Part shown: positions 35,826 to 47,727 of the stretch, in pieces
Numbering within the stretch: the first letter of the stretch is position 1
How the letters are laid out: each line of letters begins with the position of its first letter
Assembly: GCA_022376925.1 (NCBI GenBank)
Contig: JAIOJX010000032.1
Location: forward strand, 168,169,979-168,233,978
DNA: 64,000 nucleotides
From: Tragulus kanchil
Lineage: Eukaryota > Chordata > Mammalia > Artiodactyla > Tragulidae
Direction: 5' to 3'
Translations under genes and position numbers: made by a program
The notes under the pieces: generated by a model
What the model was told of the DNA's origin: nothing
What the model saw: the letters and a program-made list of their open reading frames with translations, nothing else
Databases searched by the model: none

Positions 35826-37553
35826 GTGCCCTCCCCTTTCCCAGCTCTCTGCCCGCCTGGGGGGCTAAGGACCCCTCAAGCTGCAGCCCCCCGGCCCTTG
35901 GGGGCCCTGTGGGTGGACAGCTCCTGCAGCGCCTAGACTCTGTGGCCAGGCACGCCCCCACCTGAGGCTCCACTGGGGCGCCGTCAGGCCCCAGCAGCCC
36001 CCACAGGAGCAGGCTGCCTGCTCCCGTCAGCTAACCTGCCCCAGGACGCGCTAGTCGGGGAGGGGTCCTGACCAGGTCCGAGGTCAGTGGGACTCGGGAC
36101 CACTGCGCCAGTTCGAGACCCAGATCTGCCCTGACCGGCTCTCCACCCGGCTCCTTACTCTCTGCGGGTGCCAGGGGCATTTGCCGTGCGAACCCGCCAC
36201 TGGAAGGCAAAGAGAAACACCGTCCGCACCCCGAGGTGCAGCAGCCCCAGCCCCGCCAGCACCCGGGCCTGCCTGCTTCACCCCCAGCACTGGCCACTCC
36301 TGAGGGACAAAGCACCAGGGACAGCAACATGCCTCAGGCTGCTCTGTCCCCAGAATACCCACCTTACACCCGGTCAGCGTGAGGGGCTACTGCGGGGTTC
36401 TGGCTGCGGGCCAAGGCCGGCACCCTCTCTGCGCACAGCCACGCCCCGCCGGCTCGGCAGGAGGCCCAGAGGCAGCCAGGCCTGACGCCCTGCAGCACGG
36501 GAATGATGAGCAACAGGTAGCCTGGATGCGCACGTGTGTCCCGGAGCCTGCGGGCACACCCGTGGGGGCGCCCCCCTGGGAGGGTGCTGGCCCTTCTCAG
36601 AGCAGCTGCCTCTCCACATTCCTGTCTGCCCGCAGGCTCACGTCGGGCCCCAGGGGGGACCCCTCCCCAAGGCCCTGGGCAAACCAGGGCAGGCGTCTCT
36701 TCCTGGCCTTCCCGCTGTTATTGCCGTTGCCATAGCCACACCGCAGGTGGGTGGGGAGGACACCCGAGGAGCCGCGGCCACTGGGCGTTGCCCTCTGGTT
36801 GGTGCTTAGCAGGGTTTTCCGGGTCTCTCTCACACACACTCTCCCTGGAACGCTCCCGAAGCTTCAGCCACAGCCTTGACGTGCCCTCCCCTTTCCCAGC
36901 TCTCTGCCCGCCTGGGGGGCTAAGGACCCCTCAAGCTGCAGCCCCCCGGCCCTTGGGGGCCCTGTGGGTGGACAGCTCCTGCAGCGCCTAGACTCTGTGG
37001 CCAGGCACGCCCCCACCTGAGGCTCCACTGGGGCGCCGTCAGGCCCCAGCAGCCCCCACAGGAGCAGGCTGCCTGCTCCCGTCAGCTAACCTGCCCCAGG
37101 ACGCGCTAGTCGGGGAGGGGTCCTGACCAGGTCCGAGGTCAGTGGGACTCGGGACCACTGCGCCAGTTCGAGACCCAGATCTGCCCTGACCGGCTCTCCA
37201 CCCGGCTCCTTACTCTCTGCGGGTGCCAGGGGCATTTGCCGTGCGAACCCGCCACTGGAAGGCAAAGAGAAACACCGTCCGCACCCCGAGGTGCAGCAGC
37301 CCCAGCCCCGCCAGCACCCGGGCCTGCCTGCTTCACCCCCAGCACTGGCCACTCCTGAGGGACAAAGCACCAGGGACAGCAACATGCCTCAGGCTGCTCT
37401 GTCCCCAGAATACCCACCTTACACCCGGTCAGCGTGAGGGGCTACTGCGGGGTTCTGGCTGCGGGCCAAGGCCGGCACCCTCTCTCTGCGCACAGCCACG
37501 CCCCGCCGGCTCGGCAGGAGGCCCAGAGGCAGCCAGGCCTGACGCCCTGCAGC
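35438..37553. repeat. Tandem direct duplication, unit 1055 bp, CRIP2-CRIP1 intergenic
   Basis: 35438-36492 is repeated at 36493-37553. The first 388 bp of the unit also lie in the preceding duplication (34316-34705), so that segment is present three times in all. One CT dinucleotide difference is seen near 36429/37484. Confidence 0.93.
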
Positions 37554-39040
37554 AGAATTCTGGATGGAGCAGGCCGGGCTAGGGCCCCAGGGCTGGCTGC
37601 TTGGGCTCCAGGCACTGGGAGAAGTGGAGCAGGCCTGGGCCCAGGGCCCGCTGAGGACTCTTCCAGGGAAGGTCTGCCCCTCAGCAGGGCACTCCAGCCC
37701 CCAACACCCCGCGGCACCCGGCCCCCGGCCTCGCCAACCATCCCAGGAGCCTCTACCCAGCGCCGCTGTCTCTGAGCCCCTCCTCAGTGTGGACAGGAGT
37801 GAGGATGTCCCCTGCCAGGGCTGGAGCCCAGCATGGCTGACCCGGTGTCCCTGTACCCAGTGCCCCGTGGGGCCAATATGTGCTCCAGGACCACGGCTGA
37901 GCCCTGGCCAGAGCTGGCTTCCTACACAGAGTCCACCCCTCCCTGCCTATGCCCCAGGCCTGCCTGGCTGAGTCACGGACGCTCAGACTTTCCCAGGGCC
38001 TATTTTTAGCAGCTTGTCTCCCAGGACCCCCTGTCTGCCCTGAGGTCCTGCCCCAGGTGGCCTTGAGAAGGGGGCAGGGAGAAGGGGGGAGGAGAACGGA
38101 ATCTGTGCTTTCCCAGAAGAGGAAGTGGAAGGCCTGGGCAGAAGGCCTCCCTCTTCCACTGCTGGAAGCACGCGTGGGGTGCAGAAGGCTGGGGACGCCT
38201 ACGACCCTGAGCCCCCTCGGCCAGCCCTGCCAGGGCCCCCAGCGCGGCTGCACGGGCTGCCCTGCCCTCCCCACCACCCCCGGCCGAGCCTGGTTCCAGG
38301 AAGCCCTGTGTCCTGGAGCCAAAAGCCATGAAGAACGGCCTCAGATTCCAGCCTCACCAGCCGGGCAGATGGGCGTGTCCAGGGCCCCAAACCCGCCCCT
38401 GCAGCCAGCCGGCCCTGCCCACACCTGACCACCCTGGTCTCCGGGCCCCCATCAGCCCAGAGCCAGGCTCACGGGCACCGGGTCACCTCTCGAGCCTCGG
38501 CTTCAGGGGCCACAGCCTGTCCCCTGCGCTGGTGCTTGGAGGAAGGCCGCTCCCCGCAGGCCTCGAGGGGACCGGGGTGGCTAGCCTGGGCGGGCTGGGT
38601 CTCCAGGGAGCTTTCAGCAGCAAAGGGGCGGCCCAGGGCTGGCACTGGGGGGGTCGCTGGCCAGGGGAAGCTGGGCCGGGATGGGACGGAGTGGGGGCTG
38701 GGGTCTAGGCAGGGGTCAGGGGATGCTGGGCCTCAAGGAAGTGGAGACAGAGGAAGCTGTAGGTAGGCCAGGCCTCAGGATGCCTGGAATGGGGGCTGGG
38801 GGAGGGAGCACCAGCGGGGCCCAGGAGAGAGATGGGGTGCAGGTTGGGGCTTGGAGGGTCCTGGCGAGGAGGTGGGGAAGACTGGGCCGGTGCGAGGCGG
38901 GTGTGACTGAGGAGAATGGCGGAGGAGGCCCGGGCACTGTGCCCAGCCCTGGGGTTCTGGAGCGTAGAGAAGTGGCTAGATGGCATCTCAGGGCCGCCAC
39001 ACTGGCTGGAGGGGTGGGGGTGGAGGTCGGGGAGCAGGGG
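37554..39040. other. CRIP2-CRIP1 intergenic sequence
   Basis: No gene recognised. It includes a perfect MEF2-type site at 38000-38009. Open frames are shadows of GC-rich composition. Confidence 0.5.
38000..38009. promoter_or_regulatory. MEF2 consensus site CTATTTTTAG
   Basis: Exact match to YTA(A/T)4TAR in an otherwise GC-rich intergenic region about 3 kb downstream of CRIP2 and 7 kb upstream of CRIP1. Function is inferred only from the motif. Confidence 0.35.
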
Positions 39041-39049
39041 TGGGGGCGG

Positions 39050-40200
39050 GGGCTGAGAAGGCGGCGCACCGGACACAGGCCTCCCCTGCATCTTGCGGGG
39101 ACGCCCGCGGAAACACCTGGCCTGCGGGCAGGCTTCCTGGAGCTGGTGTCGGGAGCCCCCTTCGCCAAGGGCCTCCGCAGCCCCCACCGGCAGCAGCCGC
39201 GACCGCGCCGATACCGACGGCGGAGGCCCCGCCCCGGGTTCCATGGCAACGCGCGGAAACAAACACGGAGGCGCGGCGCCCTCGGAGCGCAGGAAATGGA
39301 GCCGTCCCTCCCCCGCCAGGGCCGGGAGCGGCCGGGCGCGCGGTGCCGGGCGGTGCGGCCGACCCCCCTCGAGGGGACGCGGCGCTCCTCTCCCTGCCCC
39401 GAAGGCAGGCAGCCGCGCCCGGGGCTGGCCTGCGGGCCCCGGCGGCCGGACGGCAGGACTCTCCCGTTCTGCGCCGGGGGCCTCAGCGAGGGCCGACCTG
39501 GGGGCTCTCGAGGAAGTCTGAGCGCTGCCCCAAGCGTCCCCCCAGCCAAGGAGACTCGGCCGGAGATGGGAATGCGGAGCCACCCCTTATTTGTCCGAAA
39601 CTCCCCTCCACCTGCGGTGGGAACGAGGCGCCCCGGGGGTACCTGCTCCGGCGCCGCCCACCCCCAGGGAAGGACAGCCGGCCCTGTCCATCCCGGCCGC
39701 GTCCCCGGAGCCAGCCAGGTGCCAGGAGACGGCCGCCCCCGCGGGGCGCCTGGAGTGGCCGGGAGGAGCGCGGCTTGGGCCTGCCGCTCCTCCCCGGGGA
39801 CACGGACGACGGCCCAGAGGACAATGAGCCCGGCGGGCGGGCTCAGCTCTGCGCGCCAGCGCCGGAGAGTGAGCCGGGAGGCCTGTGCCGAGGGCCGGAA
39901 TGCTGGAGCCGCCCTGGGAGGCAGGGCCCTTGGGAATCGGACGCTTACGGTGCCGAGAACCCAGGCCCAGAGGTGGCCGGGCCCGGGTGCGCTGGCTCCG
40001 CGAGGGCGACGACGCGGGGCCGGGCGCGGGCCGGGTGGGCGCGGGGCGGCGGAGGGCAGGCCTGCGAGGCCCGGGCGGCGCCGCGTGGCCGGGACGGCGC
40101 GCCCTCTGCTGGCCTCTGCGGGGCGCGAGAACGGGAAGGCGGGCGTGGGGCGGCGCCCAGTCGGGAGGACTCTGCGGGCAGGGCAGGCCTCCGGGGTTCG
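39050..40200. promoter_or_regulatory. Orphan CpG island between CRIP2 and CRIP1
   Basis: Dense CpG and GC-box sequence with a right-half X-box (CCATGGCAAC, 39241-39250). It is far from both CRIP promoters, and no coding gene with recognisable similarity starts here on either strand. It could be an enhancer or non-coding-RNA promoter. Confidence 0.5.
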
Positions 40201-40320
40201 GTCCCTGGGTCAGGAAGGCCTCGGAGGAGGAAATGGCAGCCCGCTCCAGTATTCGTGCCGGGGGATCCTTTGGTCAGAGGAGCCTGGGGTCGCAGAAGCA
40301 GGACGCGGGGGCCGGGGGGT
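40195..40320. mobile_element. Diverged Bov-A2 fragment
   Basis: Contains 'ttcggtccctgggtcaggaa', 'gaggaaatggcagcccgctc', 'cagtattcgtgcc' and 'cagaggagcctggggtcgca', recognisable Bov-A2 strings with raised GC content. It lies within a 627-codon plus-strand open frame and argues against that frame being a gene. Confidence 0.75.
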
Positions 40321-41015
40321 GGAGGCGGGGGGAGCGGACTCCTCCGGCCCTCGGCTGCGGGCTCCTGCTCACCAGCCCAGCCTAGACGGCCGGGCCGGCC
40401 AGAGTGACTCCACCACCACCACAGACCCGGATGCAGAACTCCTGTTCGGGCAGCAGCAGCAGCGCCAGCCGGGGGACTCAGCCTCCCACGTTGTCCCTGG
40501 GCTCCCATCCGCGCCCAGTCATGTCCCCTCCCCCCACCCCCTTTGCGTCCAGGCTCCTGGCTGAAGGCCTGCCGCAGCCTGCCCACTCTTTACGCGCTTC
40601 CCCCTGCAGACCACCCCTCTTCTGGGGGGCCCTCCCCAGGCCGTGTCCTCAGCTCTCTTTCCCGAGGCCGACCCCTCCCTCGGGCCTCTGCGTGGATCAG
40701 GGCACCTCCTGGTTTTAGTGCTGTGTCTGGGGACCAGCACCCCACCCCGGATACCTTCCTCGACCGCGTCTCCCCGCCAGTCTGGTCTCTTTCAGGGCCA
40801 GCCCGCCTCGATGTCGGCACCACTAGCCTAAACCAGCCTGCACCCGAGCCCCCCGCCTCCCCCCCATGGCCACCAGGCTGGGAACAGGACCCGTCCCCCC
40901 GGCTCAGCAGTGTCGCCGGCACCCCTCCTGTGGAGAGATGGGCCAGGGGATGCCCCTGGCTGCGCGTCCACCCACAGCCACAGACACGGTGCTGGGTCGT
41001 GCCATCCTCAAGCCT

Positions 41016-41021
41016 TTTATT
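41016..41021 (-). terminator. CRIP2: CRIP2 polyadenylation signal AATAAA
   Basis: Minus-strand AATAAA about 525 nt after the CRIP2 stop codon at 41547. The 3' UTR therefore spans about 41000-41546. No earlier AATAAA lies between it and the stop codon. Confidence 0.8.
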
Positions 41022-41546
41022 GGGAACCAAAGTCCCAGCAGTTGAGTGTGAGCAGCGTGGGGGGCGGCACTCGCGAGGCAGGGTGGCAGTGGGGGCTGGG
41101 GCAGGGCGCCGCTGGCAGGATGCCCCCGCCCTGGGGACACTGCGAGGCCGTGGCAGTGGCAGTGGCTGTGGCCGTCACTGGCGAGGGGAGCACAAAGAAC
41201 ACGGTGGGCAGGGCTGGGGCGGCAGGAGGGGGCGTGGACGCCACCTCAGGAAGGTCCCCAGGCCACGGAGACACCAGGGGCGTGGGGGGCACGAGACGCA
41301 GACGTGGGGGCCCGTGGGGCCAGGGGACCCAAACGGGGATATTGGGCCGCTGGGGACACAAAGGGGGACACACCTAGAGAAACAGGGGCGGGGCGGGGCC
41401 CTGGAGTTGGGCAGGGGCTTCCTCCTCCCCCAGGACTCTGGCCTGGACTTGCAGGTGCTGAGGCGGACTGGGCAGCGGCCACTCTCCCCGCTGGCCAGGG
41501 CCCAGGGCCCTGCAGAGGGGCCAGTGCCCCGGAGAGGCCTGGGGGC

Positions 41547-44500
41547 CTAGGGCTGGACTTTGCCTTCGGGGTCCTTGTCATAGATGTAGCTGCCCACAGC
41601 TCCAGTGTTCACTCCTGCAGAGAGAGGTGGCCAGGGTGGGGGGGTGGGGGGGAGGGGTCCCACAGCCCAGACTCCTGGCCACACTCACCCTTGGGTCCAA
41701 AAAGTATTCCGTAGCAGGGCTTGTGGCAGTAGGGCTGGCCGTCGTGCTAAGAACAGGATTGAGGGGTGAGGAGGGGCGCCACCGACTCCTCGCGCCGTCT
41801 CCCCCTGCTGGCTTCCTCTGTCCTGGTGGTCTCCCCGGGCCAGCCCTGAGCTCTCTTCCCCGGGCCGGCCTGGAGGGGCGGCGTGCCCCGCCGCGCCCAG
41901 CGTCTGGCGACCACCAGGGGGCAGCCCCCACCGCCCGCCGCAGCCGGCTGCTCCGCGCCCCGCACGCCCACACGCCCCGCGCCCTCCCTGCAGCCGGGAG
42001 GGCCCGCCCAGGGTCCCGCCCGCCTCGCCTCACCTCCGCGTGCCCGCCCGGGGTCAGCGTCTTCCCACAGCGCTCGCAGCGCAGGCACGGCCGGTGCCAG
42101 TCCTTGCCCAGAGACGTCACCTTCTCAGCTAGGGAGGGAGACAGCGTGATGCCCGGCCCTGGGGGAGCCCTCCCAGGCAGGCGCTGGGCGCGGCCAACTC
42201 ACCGAAGTAGACCCTCTTGTTGCAGCGAGGACACAGGTTGGGTTCCCCCGTGAAGGTGGTGACGCTGGAGGCTGGGAGAGCGGAGGAGTCAGGAGCGGAC
42301 AGCGCGGCGCCGGCGCCGCCCCCCCCCCACGCCCCGCCCCGCGCACCTCTGCTGGGCCCCTTCGGGGGGCCGCTGGCCTTCCGCTGCTCCTCAGTTCGGG
42401 CCACTGGGACCTCGATGGGGCCAGTGACCTGGGGTTTCTCGGCAGAGGGTTTGTCGTAGATGTAGGAGCCGGCACCTCCGATGTTCACCCCTGCGGGGTG
42501 CAGGCGCTGTAGGGTGGGCGACCAGTGGCCTCGCCCACCACCCACCCTTCCCTCGTCGCCACCCAGCCTATCAGAAAGGGTCCCCCACAGCCCAGCGGGG
42601 AGGTCAGGTCCCCCGCTCCCGCACCCAGAGGGCAGCAGTGGGCTGCAGCAGATTTCTGGAGAGGGCAAGGGGAGAGTGGGGCGGGAGGCGCAAGCCGCCC
42701 CCTGACCTGGGCCCCGAGTCCGCGCCGGCGGAGGAGCTGCACTGGCCATGCCCACCAGGGCCGCGCCCCGGCCCCGTCTCACCTTTGGGTCCGAACAGCG
42801 TGGCGTAGCAGGGCTTGTGGCAGAAGGGCTTTCCGTCATGCTAGGCAGAGGGCAGGGGGTGAGGGCCGGGGCCTGGCCTGGGCTCCCCGCCCCTCCCTGC
42901 CCGGGGGCGGGGCTCACCTCGGCGTGGCCCCCGGGGGTCAGGGTCTTGCTGCAGTGCTCGCACCTGAGGCAGAATCTGTGCCAGTCTTTGCCCAGGGAGC
43001 TCACCTTCTCGGCTGGGGGAAGGGTGGAGGGGGGTCGGGGCTGGGGTCAGGACAGCACCCACCTGCTGTCCTCCCCGGTCCTGGGCGGCCTCTGCCCCTG
43101 GGCCCCCTTCAGCCCCACCTGGGAGCCGCGTGGCACCCGCCCCACCATCTGCTCCTCAGGGGCCAGTGGCCTTCCTCAGAATCTCAGGCACCCTCATTCT
43201 CCGGGTCGCTGCTTGGACAGGCACCTTGGAGGGGGCTCCAGCTCAAGCACCTGCTAATCCTTCCTCAGGACACCCGCCCCCCGCGTGCATGCCCCCCAGG
43301 TCCTCCAAGCAGACCCGCAAGGAGCTGGCAGAGCCTCCTCCCACTGAGAGGCGCGGCCCGAGCCTCCGGACCCCGTGGGGAGAGACCCGTCCCTGTGGCC
43401 CCCGTGGGACGCCCGTGGGACAGGACGCTGCCTGCCTATATATGGCTTCCCCACCCTGAACTCCGAGCACCACCCCCTCCTGCCTCCGGCGGCGGCTTGG
43501 GCACTCAAGGTCTGAGACCAGCTGCTAAGGGTCGTGTCGGGGCCCTCCCCGCCCCCTGCCCCACGCGGGGGCCGCTGGGCCATCTCCCACGGGCGGAAGC
43601 TGGGGCTTCCCCAGGGCAGCACGGCAGGAAAAGGGTGGAGGAGAGGGCAGGAAGACAGCCACTGGAGCCAAGCTGGAATTCCTCCCAACTGGAAAGGGGC
43701 CGGGCCAGAGACAAGGGGCGGAGAGGGGTCGGGGCAGGGGGCGCTGGGGCCCTTCTGCCCTGGCAGAATCTGGCTAAGCCCCGAAAGGAGCCAAGGACCG
43801 GCAGCTCCTCCGACGCCCCTCACAGAGAGGCCCCTGCCTGGGCCCGGCCTCCCCCAGGGTACGAGCAGAGCGGGGAGGGGGCCTGGCCAGGACACCCCCA
43901 GCCAGGGAGGCCTGTGGAAGCTACTGGAGGGCAGCTCGTTGTCCTGGTGGCCCGGGTTTGGGTCCCTGAGCTCTGGCTCCCAATAGCCCTGGTGGGACCT
44001 GCTGGCCCGGCCGGGGGCAGCCTCTGGGACCCCGGCGCACCACCCCTCTCCCCGGGGCAGCACAGGCTCACAGATGCTCTCTAGCCGCTCCACCCAAGGA
44101 ACCTGGGACTCAGGCTCGGCAGCCTCCCCCAGGCCCACGCCAGGTCAGACGGGAGCCGGCTGAGCCCGGGCAGACTCGGATCCTGCGCCCGCCTGGCAGC
44201 CTCGCCCAGCTCTCCTGCTGGCCAGCAGGGGCCGAGGCGGCTGCAGCTCGGGGCTGCCAGAACTCTGCTGCGCCGTCGGCTCGTAGGACGTGGCCACTCG
44301 GGGGCAGGATGACCCTCGGACCCACTGGGCAGGTCAAAGGCCACACACAACCCGCCCAGGTTGGGAAGGCAGAATCGACCGAGTCTAATGGCTTGGAAGG
44401 GCACCGACCCCCAGCCGGCTGCAGCTGCTGGGGACAGGAGGGCTGGGCGGCCTGAGTTCACTCTGGGTGCCTTGGCTGCGGCTCCACTAGGCACACACTG

Positions 44501-47208
44501 GGGTGCAGCCTGACCTGGGGTGGCAGGGTCCTGGCCCCCGCCCCTTCCTCCGTCAGGGCCTCCAGACCAGGAGAGAGGCCAGCCAGTCTGAGCTGCCTTT
44601 GTTTTCTGCTGGGAGCCAGCAGCCGCCCAAGCAGGCAGAAGCGCTTTTCCGGCTTGTCCACAGGACTGCCGGCCCGCCCCTGAGCTGGCCTGGCCCGGAG
44701 CACAGATGGGGGCAGTGGGACTGACTGGCAGGAGGACCTCGGGGCTGGCCGCTGCCCTGAGCCTTGCAGGGATGAGTCCTGCCTGGGCTGGGGACGGAGG
44801 GCTGGGCTGGGGACGGAGGGCTGGGCTGGGGACGGAGGGCTGGGCCGGCTCCTCCGGAGGAGGCCGGAAACCCCTCGGCTTCCAGCCAGGCCAGAAGCAC
44901 TCCAGGCCAAATCCGGTGCCTCCGCTTTGGGAGCAGCAAACAACGCTGTCGGCCTCCTCGTCTCAGGCCTCCTCCTCTCACCCGGTCAGCAAGGAAGCCA
45001 AGTGGCCATCTTCACCTCGGCCTGTGCCCATCCCAGACCCTGACCGCTGCCCCCAGGATGACAAGGGAAGGGTCCTCTCACCGTCCCTGTCTCCCCCGGC
45101 CCTTCTGGCCAGCATGGCTTGTGCCACGACGGGTGCCGGGTGTTGGGTGTGGTGGGTGTTGGTGGGAGGCTCAGTGGGCAGCACAGGCTCACAGATGCTC
45201 TAGCCCTCCACCCAAGGAACCTGGGACTCAGGCTCGGCAGCCTCCCCCAGGCCCACGCCAGGTCAGACGGGAGCCGGCTGAGCCCGGGCAGACTCGGATC
45301 CTGCGCCCGCCTGGCAGCCTCGCCCAGCTCTCCTGCTGGCCAGCAGGGGCCGAGGCGGCTGCAGCTCGGGGCTGCCAGAACTCTGCTGCGCCGTCGGCTC
45401 GTAGGACGTGGCCACTCGGGGGCAGGATGACCCTCGGACCCACTGGGCAGGTCAAAGGCCACACACAACCCGCCCAGGTTGGGAAGGCAGAATCGACCGA
45501 GTCTAATGGCTTGGAAGGGCACCGACCCCCAGCCGGCTGCAGCTGCTGGGGACAGGAGGGCTGGGCGGCCTGAGTTCACTCTGGGTGCCTTGGCTGCGGC
45601 TCCACTAGGCACACACTGGGGTGCAGCCTGACCTGGGGTGGCAGGGTCCTGGCCCCCGCCCCTTCCTCCGTCAGGGCCTCCAGACCAGGAGAGAGGCCAG
45701 CCAGTCTGAGCTGCCTTTGTTTTCTGCTGGGAGCCAGCAGCCGCCCAAGCAGGCAGAAGCGCTTTTCCGGCTTGTCCACAGGACTGCCGGCCCGCCCCTG
45801 AGCTGGCCTGGCCCGGAGCACAGATGGGGGCAGTGGGACTGACTGGCAGGAGGACCTCGGGGCTGGCCGCTGCCCTGAGCCTTGCAGGGATGAGTCCTGC
45901 CTGGGCTGGGGACGGAGGGCTGGGCTGGGGACGGAGGGCTGGGCTGGGGACGGAGGGCTGGGCCGGCTCCTCCGGAGGAGGCCGGAAACCCCTCGGCTTC
46001 CAGCCAGGCCAGAAGCACTCCAGGCCAAATCCGGTGCCTCCGCTTTGGGAGCAGCAAACAACGCTGTCGGCCTCCTCGTCTCAGGCCTCCTCCTCTCACC
46101 CGGTCAGCAAGGAAGCCAAGTGGCCATCTTCACCTCGGCCTGTGCCCATCCCAGACCCTGACCGCTGCCCCCAGGATGACAAGGGAAGGGTCCTCTCACC
46201 GTCCCTGTCTCCCCCGGCCCTTCTGGCCAGCATGGCTTGTGCCACGACGGGTGCCGGGTGTTGGGTGTGGTGGGTGTTGGTGGGAGGCTCAGTGGGCAGG
46301 GGCTTTGCCACCTTGGTGGGGGAGAGGCTCGGCCAGGAGGAGGGAGGGTGGGTGAGGAAGCCAGACAGCAGGGTAGGCGAGGCCGAGGGTGCGTGAACCC
46401 GTGTGGGGGAGGGGGCCGTGGCTGCCAACCCAGACAGGCTCCCCTCCCCAGCCCCCTCCGCCTCAATGCCACCTTCTGACCTTGAGGAAGCAAGGGGCCT
46501 GACTACCTGGGCTCCAGAGTCCTCTCCTGCTTGTGGGGATTCGCTCCGCACCCCAATCGCAGGAAAGTCCAGGGAGAACTTGCGCCAAGGAAAGGAGCGT
46601 GTTGGGACGCGCAGGAGGCAGAGGCCAACGTCGCCCCCGCACGGGCTGAATCCAGACACAGGCTAGACCCGGCCCAGCCCGGCGTGGGCCGAGGCCGGGG
46701 AGAGGGGTGGGGGTCACGGGTCGAGGCCACGCCGGCCGGGCCACGTGTCCGTGGGAGGCTGGACTGGGGTCTGAGCGAGAAGGGCAGGAGCAGGCGAGAA
46801 GCGCCGAACGCTTGCTGCCCACCCCCCCGCCCCCGCGCCACTGGCACCGCCAGGCAGGAGCGCGAGGTGTCCGCGCACCCAGAGCGCTTCTCCGCGCCTG
46901 GCTGCATTCTGGAGCGACCACGCGCTCCGCCCGCCGGGCTTCGGACCCCTGTCCCACCCCCAGCGGCTACTTCGGGGGTTCGGGCGCGGCTGCCCCCATC
47001 TTGTCGCCGCTCCACCCTCCGGCTACACCCGTATGGGCAGCGGCCGGGCGGGATCCGGGCCGCGCATCCTGGGGCGGCGGCCGGGCGCTCGCCGGCCAGC
47101 GCTGGGGGTCGCGGCTCGTCGCAGGGAGCTGACCCAGAAGGGCAGCGGCCGGCCCCGATACTCACCGAAGTAGACGGTCTTGTCGCACTTGGGGCACTTG
47201 GAGGCCAT
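41547..47208 (-). CDS. CRIP2: CRIP2, cysteine-rich protein 2 (two LIM domains), complete
   Basis: CRIP2 is a small LIM-only protein of heart and vascular cells that acts as a protein-protein adaptor in nucleus and cytoplasm. Coding exons: 47208-47166 (start [10 protein letters not shown]), 43012-42918, 42840-42783, 42490-42347, 42271-42203, 42128-42034, 41746-41689 and 41614-41547 (ending DPEGKVQP, stop TAG). They total 630 nt, giving 209 residues against 208 in human; the extra residue appears to be the Q in TEEQRK. LIM1 zinc ligands are C5, C8, H26, C29, C32, C35, C53, C57. LIM2 ligands are C127, C130, H148, C151, C154, C157, C175, C179. The two LIM units share exon structure (95- and 58-bp exons in each), showing internal duplication. 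Intron 1 (43013-47165) contains a tandem duplication but no exon is affected. CRIP1 lies about 10 kb downstream as a one-LIM paralogue with the same exon pattern. Confidence 0.98.
44055..46298. repeat. Tandem direct duplication, unit about 1.12 kb, CRIP2 intron 1
   Basis: 44055-45175 is repeated at 45176-46298. The left edge of the right copy lacks a CT dinucleotide and a G relative to the left copy (near 44081-44088 versus 45202-45207). The rest is essentially identical, including a 19-bp minisatellite. It lies wholly in intron 1, so CRIP2 coding is unaffected. Confidence 0.94.
44785..44841. repeat. 19-bp minisatellite, three units
   Basis: Three perfect head-to-tail copies of GGGCTGGGGACGGAGGGCT. 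The same array recurs at about 45903-45959 inside the larger duplicated unit, also with three units. Confidence 0.9.
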
Positions 47209-47493
47209 GGTCGGTGCGGCCGGTCGTCGCGCGTCCTCCGCCCGCGCCCGTCCCTCGGCCGCCGACACCGCCGCGCCCGCCGCGCCCGCCCCGCCCGCCG
47301 CGCTGCCCGCGCGCCCATTGGCTCTGAGGCCGGGGCGGGGCGTCGGGAGCCCGCCCGCAGGGTCCGGCCGCCTGGGACGCGCCCGGGGCGGGGGCGCACC
47401 TGCCGGGGCGGAACGGTGGCGACGGCACCCGCCTGGCGCCCCTTGGTGTCGCGCACAGGGTGGCCTCTACTTTGGCCCGCCTGGTCCTCGCCT

Positions 47494-47507
47494 GTTTCCA
47501 TGGCAAC
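47494..47507. promoter_or_regulatory. X-box (RFX) motif GTTTCCATGGCAAC
   Basis: An imperfect palindrome matching the RFX X-box consensus GTNRCC(0-3)RGYAAC except for T at the R position of the left half. It lies about 290 nt upstream of the CRIP2 start codon, inside its CpG island. Confidence 0.55.
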
Positions 47508-47727
47508 TTCGGGGCAACCAGCTGAGCGGCGCATGGGGCTGGGACTCCGCGGTCCCCTTGTCTAGGGGCGTCCTGGCCGGCGGGGCCTCGGTCCGGAAGG
47601 GCGGCGTCGGACACGCAGACGCCCCGACGGCGGACCAGCCCGCCCTGCCGGGTCCTGACGTCCGGGTCCCCAGAGGACCCTACCCCACCCTGCCGCGCGC
47701 CGCCGCCCCGCTTCCCTTTGTTGCTCG

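Noticed and set aside
38681..40564. 627-codon plus-strand open frame over the orphan CpG island
   Set aside because: It runs through a Bov-A2 fragment at 40195-40320 and has no recognisable domain or plausible codon bias; treated as a GC-rich shadow.
44055..46298. Recent segmental duplication creating a CRIP2 intronic regulatory repeat
   Set aside because: It has the same period and edge-indel pattern as eleven other duplications in unrelated sequence, pointing to a common technical cause.
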